From positions 6,554,504 through 6,587,846 of the forward strand of contig FN649751.1 of the NCBI GenBank assembly GCA_000310025.1: a stretch of DNA of 33,343 bases, read 5' to 3'. The position numbers were made by a program, and so were the translations under genes. This document shows positions 11,576 through 21,417 of this stretch, piece after piece. How positions within the stretch are numbered: the first letter of the stretch is position 1; each line of letters opens with the position of its first letter. A model generated the notes under the pieces. It was not told the DNA's origin, ran no database searches, and was given only the letters and a program-made list of their open reading frames with translations. This stretch comes from Ectocarpus siliculosus. Its lineage: Eukaryota; Sar; Phaeophyceae; Ectocarpales; Ectocarpaceae.

Positions 11576-14500
11576 ATGTCGAGCATGTCGGCCGGAGAAG
11601 TGCAGGAGCTGCTTTCTACTGTTCAGATCGACGAAGGGCGCTTCGTAGGGCTGCTGACCAAGTTGATCGACAATGTGGCAACGCTCCAAAACAACCCTTC
11701 CCAGGTATGTTCCGCCGTAGAACGCGTCTGCTGGTCACGGATCGTCGCACAATCTCGAGAACAGCAATATATTAGCTCTCGTCGATGTTCTGCTATAGTC
11801 TACACCCGTACTTGTTGTGCACATGTCGGTTGTTCGAGAAACTGCCGCCTCTGGATCTGCTCTGCAACCTAACAGTTTACTGCTGTTATGAGCGACCAAG
11901 ACAGCAGTAGTCTACATACTGTACAGTAGTGTAGTACGGCGTTGCATTTGTATCTTGTATCCGTTCATCGGATGGTTCGAGTTGAACGTTGAACCTCTTC
12001 GGTCATCTACAGAATCTACGAATCTACAGCCAGAACGACAGCAGCAGTGCCCCTCTGAACCTCTGAATGTGTGCGAAGCCACCAGAGGTTGCCTTTCGAA
12101 GAGCAATTTCCGGTGCCACCGCACGAGGGCCCTATGCTCTCCACAATTACGGTAGCTTTCGCGGGAGCAACGAGACCTTGCAGCTACTGTAAAGGGTTCT
12201 GTTGTAGATTACAGATTACTCCCGCCCAACAGGAACGACAACGGACACTTGCTCTATACAGTCTACACTGCCTGTGTTCTCGAGCTGCTGCCTGAAAACT
12301 ACGAACAGTAACGGTTCCCTGTTCCTGCGGACGGATGTGCGGTTGCGATGATGTCTATTTCCGTCCGATCGTCGATCCGATCGCCCGCACACCCCCACGG
12401 CCTCCCAGAACATGGTCCCGAAAGAGGACAATGCCAGCGACCATGTGCTAGAGCTCTTGAAGCCCTACACCACTGAGAACGGTGGCCCGCTGGAGGTGGA
12501 GCGGGTCCACTTCACGCCGGGGCGCGGGAACGTCATCATCAAATACCCAGGCAAGCCATCATCTGAGGAACATTAATATCGAAAGTAGTTGTTCATGGGA
12601 GAGACGCTTCTCCTGCCAATCAACAAGAGTATGTTGCATGCATACGAAACGACGTTGGATCACCGTAAGTCCCTGCGTCTGTAACGGCATTTTTTTTCCT
12701 GCTGTAACTGGTACTGCCCGTCTTCCGTCCCCGCCCTCCCGTGCCTGCGCGTTCTGGGCAAACCCCTCGAAACCCTCGCATACGTGACGACGCAGGCACT
12801 GGGGACAAAACGGTAACCTTCCTGGGAAGTCACCTAGATGTCGTACCGGCGAACCCGGAAACGTGGGAGGTGGGTTTGCTCATGTTTGTTCAGTGCAGAT
12901 GCAGTGTCGTTGAGGTGTGCTGAGGGAGCGTGCGTCTCGCCAATGCCCAACGGCAGAACCTGGTGTGTGGCATATTCGCTTCGCACACTCTGTGGATATT
13001 CATTGGTGTGGTTAGATATGTTTGGCGGGACTGCAGCCGGTCCTGCGGCAAGACTGTCTAGCATTTTGTATTCGAATTGCGCTGTCCGAGGGTCTGTTGA
13101 TTTTGGTTTGCGGGCACACGTTGAGAGCGAAGACTGTTATTGATAGTTACGACACCCAGACTCGGACTGAAGATATATGCCATGCTGCAGAGTTTTGGGG
13201 ATGACGAACGGACCACAGGGAGGCCCGATTTAGTTTTTGTTTCCCCCCCCTATGCCAAGCCCCCCCCCCGGTGTTTGCCATCGGGGTTGGGTTTTCGTCG
13301 CTTGGCAACGACGTTGTAAAACAAGCCGCCCCCCCCGGTGTTTGCCATCGGGGTTTGGGTTTTCGTCGCTTGGCAACGACGTTGTAAAACAAGCCGCCCC
13401 CCCCGGTGTTTGCCATCGGGGTTTGGGTTTTCGTCGCTTGGCAACGACGTTGTAAAACAAGCCAATTCACTTCGTGAACTCGGCAACCAGGTTACCGTTT
13501 TTTTTTTTTTACCTCGGTTTTTTTTTTTGCGGTAACCATAATGGTGGTCGAGTAGATCATGTTGTGCGGGGTCGAAAAACCTCACTCCGCGCAACGGGGG
13601 ATGATCGCACCTCGTTGTGTTAAAATGGTCAAGCTTCCTCGAGGCAGTTACACAGCGCTTACAACTGTCTCTGGAAGTGAAAGCACCAGAAAATAAATTA
13701 AGTCATACGTAGCTGACATCCGTACGCAAGGAAGTAAGCACAAGATGCCGAACACCCTTAGCAGGATGCAGCTCACCCTTCATGCGACTCGCCAAATACC
13801 TCACGGCGCTTCGCGCTTGGTGATGTGAGAGCCTGGTCCGGTGAGAACCCGGCGTGCTCCGTCCCGGCTTTGTAGGGATGCGAGGTCAATGGTCAAACGA
13901 CTACGGCATGCACGACTATGAGCACCCCCCCCCCCCCCCCCCCCCATTCCCAGCTTTTTGGGGCCCAAAAATCTTCTTGTAAGGGTTGGCCCAGGGAACT
14001 TTTCTTAACATGGCCCCTGGTTTGCTCCCCAAAGGACCCCGGGGGATCCCCTTCCCCTTTCCCCGGGGGGGGAAAAACCCTCCCNNNNNNNNNNNNNNNN
14101 NNNNNNNNNNNNNNNNNNNNNNNNNNNNNNNNNNNNNNNNNNNNNNNNNNNNNNNNNNNNNNNNNNNNNNNNNNNNNNNNNNNNGGCGGCCCCCCCTTCT
14201 TGGGCCTCCCAAAATCCCCCCGGGCCTTTCCCCTTTGGTATTGGAAAACCCTGTTCCGGGGAAACCCCGGGGGCCCCCCCCCCGGTTTTTTGGGGTGGGG
14301 GGTTAAAGGTCAAAAGGATTCGGCCACCCCGGCTTTGGGCCCCCCCCCCCCCCCCCCCCCCCTATGCCAAGCTTTCGTGCGCCAGAAACTCTCTCTGTAA
14401 GTGTTGCTCAAGTGAACTTCTCTAATCATGTCGCATGTCTTGCTCACTATGGTACGCAGGTGGATCCCTTCCACCTTACCCGGGATGGTGACAAGCTCTA

Positions 14501-16610
14501 CGGCAGAGGGACGACCGACTGCCTCGGCCACGTGGCGATGATCACGGACCTGATGGTGGAGCTAGCCACCAAGCGGCCGGCTCTCTCACGGACGGTGCTG
14601 GCGATTTTCATGTCAGTCACTCAGCCAGCCGGCCAACACAGAACACGGACATAGGCTGGTGGCGGGAGTGTTTATTTTCCTCGTTCAAAACAATTTTCCT
14701 TGTGGGGGATCGGGTGCAGACATGACATATCATTGTGGTTGGTGCCGTGCCAAGTACTTCGTGTCTATGTTCGGTGCAGAAGTTGGCTTACATACTACGT
14801 CGCGGGATGACACGATTTGGAAATATCTGACTGCCGCCGTATGCTCTCTTGTCCGTTGGGGCAAGAACATGTTTATGTACTCCGGCTGAACGCAATTTTG
14901 CATTTGGCGCGCAACTGGCCGGTCTTAACGGCACCGGTAACTTAAGGCAACGCATGGAATCGTTTGGCAGGTATATTGATGCCCGCTTGCATCCGAATCA
15001 ACCAACACGTGATGCCAACCACGTTTTCCCCTGTCACTATGTTACTTTGTCACTATGTCACTGCCTGTGCCACTGTGTCACTGCTGTGTCACTTTGAACA
15101 GCGCGAACGAAGAGAACGGGGAGATCGATGGGGTCGGTGTAGACGGACTCCACAGCTCGGGGAAGTTGGACGAGCTCGGTATCGGCAAGGGGCCTATCTT
15201 CTGGGTTGATTCTGCGGACTCCCAGCCGTGCGTCGGCACTGTCGGGAACATGCAGTGGATGATCAAGGCCAACGGAAAGCTGTTTCACTCGGGCCTGCCT
15301 CACATGGTAAACCTGGAACTTGTCATTCGTGTTGGGTGATGTGGGTGGTGTTTGTTGGTTACACGACAAGTGCCCAGCAGCAAGGCGTTTTTACTTGTCT
15401 CTTTGTGTACAGTATGCATTGCTTGCTGATTACAACGGCCCTAATCATGTCGCTGATCTGTTTCGTCTATATAACACGCACGATCACACCCGAATGAAAA
15501 GGAGACCACCAGACCGCGCTCTCCGCACGCTGGGAAGAGTCCGGAAGTTCAAGTGAATGAACTTGCTGCATTGTCCACCACTGTGGTGTCTGTTCAAAGA
15601 CTTTTCTGTACTTCGGCCAATCGTTAGCTGTTCATGATATCAGAGAGCAACTGGCATCATCCCCCGACACAAAAAACATTTCGCTTGCCAAGCCGGTGTG
15701 GCTAATGAGAATAGGGCTCGAGATGAAGCCGATGTTCCCTCCGGCCTATTACAACAGCAGTATACGACCGAAGTTCACATCGAAGAAATATTATTTCGTG
15801 TCCCGCCGCTCTCTGTCCGTGTGTGTATCTATAGGCCATCAACCCGATCGAGATGGTGATGGAGGCTGTGGCTATGGTGCAGAAACGCTTCTACGAGGAC
15901 TACCCGCCGCACCCCGATGAAAAGAAGTACAACTACAAGTGCTCTTCCACGATGAAGCCGACACAAGTTCAGGTGACAGGGGTTTCAATTCTAAACGGTT
16001 TTTCTCCTTGAGCGAGTTATGTTTCTCTTTGTTTTGTTGTCCGGTGTCAGTGTAGTTGTTACCACAGAGTTAGCGAGAGGTCAAGCCCAGGCGAGGGTTT
16101 ACATTCTGGGCACCGAGGGCGGGTTTCCCCTCGTATTTTCGTATTTTCTGGCTTGTTGGCGGGTACCACAACAAACATTGTAGTACGAGGAATACGTTGT
16201 AATATATACATGCATGGCTTGGAGCACCGGTAGAGTCCAGAGGAGAGACGAAACAATATTGTAGTCGATGGATGTTGAGATACAAAACAAAGCATGAGAA
16301 AGTACAGGATTACGAGCATGGCGGACATGGTTTTGGCTGCGACCTGCTCTACCATAGCCTCTGTCTCGTGTCATCCCTTGCTACAATAAGATGACGGTTC
16401 GCGATTTCTTGCTGGTGCTGGCACTGATCTGATCGACCCTTTATCCTATATCCTGTCACTGCACCGTTCAAAAGTTGCTTGCTGTTGCCGGACCGACTTG
16501 GAACTGTCCTCTTCATCGAGAACCCTCCGCCTCTCCAGCTCCTTTCCTCTGCTACGCGCACCGTTTGAGGTAAACCCGCCCTACCTTACTCTCCTGCCCC
16601 TCCTGTGCGA

Positions 16611-16656
<46 letters not shown>

Positions 16657-18733
16657 CCTTAACGATCGGCACGGACACGACTGCGCTCCAAACGCGCAAC
16701 AAAAAAAAACACAGTGCGCGAGCGGCAGCATCAACCAGATCCCCCCGCACGCAACAGTCTCCGGGGACTGCAGGGTGACCCCTTTCTACGGCGTAGACAA
16801 GGTCCAGGAGAGCATCGAGAAGTATGTGGCTGACATCAACGCCGACCCGTCCATCCTGCCGAGCCGCGGAGCCTTCTCTAAGTACGTGCTGCCAGCGGAG
16901 GGGCGCCAGGGAACGATCGATTTGACGTGGGTCACGAAGGGCGAGGATGGCATCGCCTGCAACCTCGAGAGCGAGGGTGCCGACGCACTGAACGGGGCTA
17001 CGGCAACGGTGAGTGAATGCTGTGTTAAGTCTTGAGCTTCGGTGTTTAGCCACCCAGCTGCTTTTGCAGCGGAGACGCAGCAGAGACGGGGAGGTTTCGA
17101 CAGTAGTTGTGTGTGTCATTTTGCAAGTGATAAAGAATCGTTTTTTTCAACCCCACTATGCATCAATGTTCATGTACCGTATGAGTCGGAGAGATGGCAC
17201 CCCCGTGTTAGCGTTTTTTAGTAGCGCATTGCTCCACAACCAGGGGGTAGCACTGCCGAAAAGGGTAGTTTTGGAAACATATCGTCGAGGGCTTTCCTAA
17301 GAGATATCGGTTGGTGTTCGCACCCTCCTAAATAGTTGTGGAGAAATACGCTACAAAAAACGTTAACACGGGGGTGCCATCTCTCCGACTCTTGCGTTAC
17401 GGTATTCCATATTCATAGTCTTGTTCTTCCAAGCGTGTGGTGTCCGACGGGTAGCGTGCCTTTTGCAGCACATGCGCTGCTGCCGTAGGTGGCAAACCTC
17501 CACTTTGGTATCTTCGTATATTGTAGCTGGCTTCGGGTGGTTCTTCAGGCGGATATCGATGTTGTCGCATGTGTAGAAGGAAAGCGCCATATTCCCGTCC
17601 AGTTGCACCCAGAATTAGGGCGCTGAACTTCAGTTCGGGCAATCGCTGTTGGCATGCCCTGATGGGCCCCATTGTGATATCGTGCGGCCGTGGTGTGGGG
17701 GCGGACTGGGGATACGATACCCTACTGTTGCTGGCAGGAATTCCATTTTGGTTCTTTATGCGTCCTAGGTTTCGGTTGCCTCACTTGGTGGCTAGACTAG
17801 ATACCTCGTACGGTTGCACATTCACGAGCGATGAAAGCGCGGTATGGATGCTGAATCCTTGGTTCTTTCCGCTCGATTAGCAGAGACATTATGGTACATG
17901 TATGTATCACGTCGTTTTTTCCTTGCTTGCTCGTTTTTGGCAACGTGTGTCACCATTCTCTTGTCAGCGAAACACGATGCCGCGTGACATATTTCTGTCC
18001 TTTCTTTTCTGCAGGTTATCGGTCAGTCGGCACCCTTCGCCATCTCTGGATCATTGCCGCTGGTACGATGGCTCCAAGACCAAGGCTACGATGTGCAGAT
18101 CTGCGGATACGGCTTGAGCTCCCGCTGTGAGTGATTTCCCCCAACATTTGCACCTCCATGCTTGCCCGCGCTTTTTTTTTTTCTGGATAAATTTGCCGAC
18201 ACGCGGGCCGGCCGCCCATCGTAGCAAGAAGTATGCCCATCTCTGGTTAGGCTCGCGGCATGTACTCTGAACCAATCTTTCGTTTCAATTTCCCTGTGAT
18301 ACTTGAACGATCGGGCGACCGCTTTGATGGTGTGGAGAAAGAGTGTTTTAGGGCTTAATCGTGATATATCGTGCGTTGTCGTCAAGGGCAAGGTCTGGTT
18401 ATTCTACTGTCGACAACAACATGCTCACCTAGCCGTGCTGCCGCACGACACGGAGGTGCAAAGGGCCATGGACACAAGCGCTTTGCGCGATGTTTTCTGC
18501 CGCTGACAACATGGTGAATGTTTTTGTCTCCGCGGTTCTCTTGTCAGTTCTAACCTAGGAACATGGTAAGTGTGTTCTGTATCTGTGACGCCCCCTTTTC
18601 TCTGTCCCTGTTGTGTTCCCTTGTGCGCTGCCCACCCACAGACCACGCAGAGAACGAGTACTGCAGCCTCGAGGCGATGGGGAATGCCGTGAAGATTCTT
18701 GCGGGCACAGTTGCGCGACTAGAGAAAAACTAA
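11576..18733 (+). CDS. argE: Acetylornithine deacetylase (M20 metallopeptidase family), nine exons
   Basis: Hydrolyses N-acetylornithine to ornithine and acetate in arginine biosynthesis. Exons: 11576-11704, 12409-12550, 12796-12869, 14460-14611, 15102-15306, 15835-15972, 16715-17008, 18015-18126, 18642-18733. Every junction is phase-consistent, giving 445 residues against about 440 in the Arabidopsis homologue, which it follows end to end. The M20 metal and catalytic residues are present: H103 and D105 in LGSHLDVV, D135 in GRGTTDCLGH, the E169-E170 pair in ANEENG, WVDSADSQP, the dimer-site His in LFHSGLPH, and the C-terminal His417 in YHAENEY. Intron 2 uses a GC donor (CAG|GCAAGC). Intron 3 contains the tandem repeat and the N gap, and intron 7 an inverted-repeat element. 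The N-terminus (MSSMSAGEVQEL) has no signal peptide, so a cytosolic enzyme is likely, unlike the neighbouring LeuD. Confidence 0.97.
12551..12795 (+). other. GC-AG intron in argE
   Basis: Intron 2 of the deacetylase gene begins with GC rather than GT (CCCAG|GCAAGC) and ends TGACGCAG. Joining at these points restores the family sequence ...IIKYPG|TGDKTVTF in frame. No GT close by gives that result, so the GC donor is well supported by protein continuity. Confidence 0.85.
13270..13463. repeat. Three-copy tandem repeat of about 67 bp in argE intron 3
   Basis: Copies begin at 13270, 13337 and 13405; the third is truncated at 13463. They are nearly identical apart from one T indel and C-tract length. 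Each has a C tract, ggtgtttgccatcgggg, a short hairpin (cgtcg...cgacg) and gttgtaaaacaagcc. The near identity indicates recent expansion or assembly duplication. Confidence 0.85.
13490..13537. repeat. Inverted repeat enclosing two T tracts
   Basis: ggttaccg at 13490-13497 and cggtaacc at 13530-13537 flank two T homopolymers separated by acctcgg. A smaller perfect hairpin, ttcac-ttc-gtgaa, lies just upstream at 13466-13478. Both follow the tandem repeat directly. Confidence 0.55.
13921..14362. other. Assembly artefact: 100-N gap flanked by two corrupted duplicate segments
   Basis: N bases occupy 14085-14184. The stretch 13946-14084 is a degraded copy of the good sequence from 14363 to about 14505: both begin after a C tract with a [c/t]atgccaagcttt-like start, share ttgtaag and the gctcac...ggtggatccctt region, and diverge mainly as homopolymer errors. 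The stretch 14185-14340 is likewise a degraded copy of about 13763-13923 (ctttggtattgg against cttggtgatgtg; ctgttccggggaaacccc against ctggtccggtgagaaccc). The real locus probably has a single C tract joining 13923 to 14363. Confidence 0.85.
16614..16654. repeat. CT microsatellite in argE intron 6
   Basis: About 20 uninterrupted CT units, 60 bp upstream of the exon 7 acceptor, inside what would be the extended pyrimidine tract of that intron. Confidence 0.85.
17175..17404. mobile_element. MITE-like element with long terminal inverted repeats
   Basis: The left arm is about 17175-17240 and the right arm about 17335-17404. The arms are reverse complements with few differences: taccgta at the tips, then gagtcggagagatggcaccc, a shared T/A homopolymer, gtagcg and ctccacaac. 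The internal spacer is about 95 bp and non-coding. It lies in intron 7 of argE. The long arms and lack of an open frame suggest a non-autonomous DNA transposon relic; a clear target-site duplication was not found. Confidence 0.7.
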
Positions 18734-19488
18734 ACGTGTCTGACCGTTTATCACAATCACAGGTCATCCTGTGACAAGCCAAAGGGTGTGTGCGATGGAC
18801 ATGTTTTGTCTTGTCTTGGTCTCGCTCGCCTGACCATCACAGTGGACTAGCCCTCGCCGACCGCGACTCCTACCCTTTCTTCGTAGTTTTATGTTTCGAA
18901 GTTTCGAAGTGAGTTCCCAGCATCTTTTGGTTGAAGGTTTTTTCTTTCTCTTGTTGAAAAACCCGTATTGTACAACCTTTTTGAGTGTTGTGTGATGGAC
19001 GGACGGGGGGTATTTGTCTGTGCGGATTTCAGGGATGGTGGAGGGGGAGACGAGGGCCATAAAGCATGGATTGCATGAGACCCTTGCTTAACGCGAGGGC
19101 CCCTTGTAGAGGCAAGCACATCCCGGGACTAATCCAGATCCAGATCCTTGTGTTGGGAATAAGGTGAACCAATCGGCCGCGAAATTCAATGGACACGGGT
19201 ATTCGTCCGTCAATGTTTTTGTTTCCTGTTTGGGGTGTTCACAGAACTCTCCTTCAAGCGGTAGTCTACCATATCGGCATTTTCCATTGCCGGCTCCTTT
19301 TGAAACGAGTGCCACCCAACTCATACAACAACCCGGATGAAGGGGCAGAAAACAGCGTTATGTTACATGTGTGTCGAACAAGCCCAGATTCGCAGGGCGC
19401 CAAAGGGCTCTATTTTCATCGGCACGCACAAAAATCCATACATAGATTTATGCGTACTATTTTAGTTTCTTGCACAACGAGCGAGCGG
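18734..19488. other. Convergent intergenic region, argE to the YqgF gene
   Basis: A 755-bp tail-to-tail gap holding the two 3' ends. It contains only very short local duplications (tttcgaag twice near 18897; ccagat twice near 19136). No coding region or RNA gene is supported. Confidence 0.5.
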
Positions 19489-21244
19489 TCATCTTCTTCG
19501 CCGTTTACGCCATGCCCTTCTTCGAGCCGAGTCTTCTCCTGCGGCCGCGCTTCTCGCAGACTCCTCCCTCATCTCTTGGAACCTCCGCCTAGACCCTTCG
19601 CCGTACGCGTCTTCCCCCTTCTCCCCCTCGCTCTCGTCCTCCTCGCCCTCTTCACCGTCTCTACCCGCCGCCCGCCAAACCTCCGCCGTCACTACGCCCG
19701 TTGAGGGCTTGACCTTCTCGGCGTTGTTGGTGCCCCCCTCCTCGAAGAAGTGTTTCAAGATTAGGCTTGCCGCAAGGGAGTCAATCTCCACCTTGCTGCT
19801 CATCCCACCCCCATAGGGGTCCAGCATGGCCGCGGCCTGGGCGGAGGAGAAGCGCTCGTCCCACAGGAAGACACCGGCGGTAGGCCGCGACGCGGCGCCA
19901 ACGTCGGCGAGAACGGAGGCGAAGCCGCGCACGATTTCACACATCTCGGTCTCCGTCCCGTTCCTGTAGGCGACAGCAGTATATCAGTACACAGACGTGG
20001 GCGTTGGTTGTTGGTGGTCATTGCATCAATCGATAGCACCAATGAAATTCGTGGACATAGGAAGAAATATGCCCACTTGTCGTCCTGCTGTGTTGCATGC
20101 TTCGAAGCTGCTCAGCAGCATCGGCGTGACATACTTCATTGCCAGGATTTTAGCAGGCGCTTGTGGTTCAAGGAGAAAGCGGTGTGGGTGATGGGCGGCC
20201 ACCGAAGTTCCGAATCTAATCGAACGAGGCAAGTTGGGTATGCCTACTTTCGTAAACCGCTTTCTGGTCGCGCGAAGGGTTTCGTTGGACACTCTCCTCG
20301 CGGAATCGCTGCTACTGAATTGTACGTTGTACGTGCAGGCAAGGTTGGTGAAGTACATTACAACTGCTGTCGTAGTCTACCCCAAGAGCAAGTGCTCCAT
20401 GAATGGTGTGCCGAAATCGGGAAGGTTCTCAGAAAGTGTTTGCGGGCAGTGTCCAACCACGAACTTCCATCTCCCGCAGCGCGCCAACACGTGATGGTGC
20501 TACAGTCCTCACTCAAGCACCACATGAGCCCAAAACCTTTCAAAAGCATCCGTCAAAACATTGCTACAACGCATGGGCGAACATATGACGGGGATGCCGT
20601 GAACGGGTACTACAACTGCTGTACCTTTCGAGCGGCAACCCCACGACGATGTCTCGGATGCCTTCTCCGCGGGCTCGAACGAGCACCTGGCGAGCGACTT
20701 CCAAGTCGCTCCCGACGTTGGTGACGCCCGGCACCGCACGCGGGGATATCCCTACACCGATGGCCAGCCCCACACGACGGGTTCCGTAGTCCACACACAG
20801 CGTCCTCCTTGAAGGCCTAGTCTTCGTCTCTTGGCTACGGGTGTCCGTTGTCTTCACAGCAGTAGTTGAGGAAGGCTTGGGAGGATAGAGCCAGGAGACC
20901 GATGGGTGAACATCCTCGTCGTCGAAATCATCTTCGTCTTCATCGTCGACGTCGTCGTCATCGTGGATCTCGATTGGGTCCTCCTTGCTGCCGCCGACAA
21001 CCTCACTGCCAGTAGACGAGACGGCGGTGCTGCCATGCATAGAGGCGCAACGTGCGGTGCTTGTTGACGTTGCAGTTCGTAGAACTGGTCTAGTTGATGA
21101 TGGTGCTTTTGTGGAGAACACAAAAGCGTCCCCTGCAGGCCAAATTAGAGTGAGCAGAGTCGTGAACGCACAGAGGCACACTGCAGGCGAAGAAAGCCAT
21201 GGTTTTCTGGGCCTTGGCAAGGCTTCTCCCTGCGTTGGAGCCAT
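19489..21244 (-). CDS. ruvX: Plastid-targeted YqgF/RuvX-like putative Holliday junction resolvase, two exons
   Basis: YqgF/RuvX proteins have an RNase H fold and are linked to Holliday-junction resolution and pre-16S rRNA processing in bacteria. Exons: 21244-20625 and 19963-19489. The junction splits an Arg codon (AG|G), giving 364 residues. Residues about 20-40 form a hydrophobic signal peptide ending PAGDA|FVF. The Ala40/Phe41 site followed by a Ser/Thr-rich stretch is the secondary-plastid bipartite targeting pattern. A highly acidic linker (about 92-111) follows. The YqgF domain starts at LCVDYGTRRVGLAIG (Asp152), continues through DIVVGLPLERNGTETEM across the splice site, FLWDERFSSAQAAAML, and ends with EIDSLAASLILKHFFEEGG. 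A charged Glu/Arg-rich tail of about 70 residues follows. Targeting is inferred from the motif. The in vivo substrate is not known from sequence. Confidence 0.92.
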
Positions 21245-21417
21245 GGGAGTGAGTGCACTTCATCATGCTTTGAGTGGCCCCGTGAGCACATGCACAGCGC
21301 TGACGGGGGGGGGGGCGTAAAAGGAGGGGATTCCGCGACAGCCACGAGAACCAGCGGTAGGCCGACCGCCAGCTACGCGCACAGCAGCAGCAGTAACATC
21401 GGCAAGGCGTAGTAATC
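21245..21417. promoter_or_regulatory. Short bidirectional promoter between the YqgF gene and leuD
   Basis: The two plastid-targeted genes start 173 bp apart on opposite strands. The segment holds a G tract near 21304-21315, a purine-rich stretch and a short CAG run at about 21382. No TATA box is visible. A shared promoter is inferred from the distance. Confidence 0.55.

Noticed and set aside
13270-13463. Repeat array considered as CRISPR
   Set aside because: Contiguous tandem units without unique spacers, in a eukaryotic intron.
13946-14084. Apparent duplicated start of argE exon 4
   Set aside because: Corrupted base pattern and adjacency to the N gap point to a misassembled read tail, not a biological duplication.
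13916-14400. Open frames spanning the N gap on both strands
   Set aside because: They read through N bases and homopolymer-corrupted sequence; no family match.
20008-20724. Plus-strand open frame of 238 codons
   Set aside because: Lies over the intron and exon 1 end of the YqgF gene on the other strand; no recognisable domain, while the minus-strand model is supported by family motifs and splice phase.
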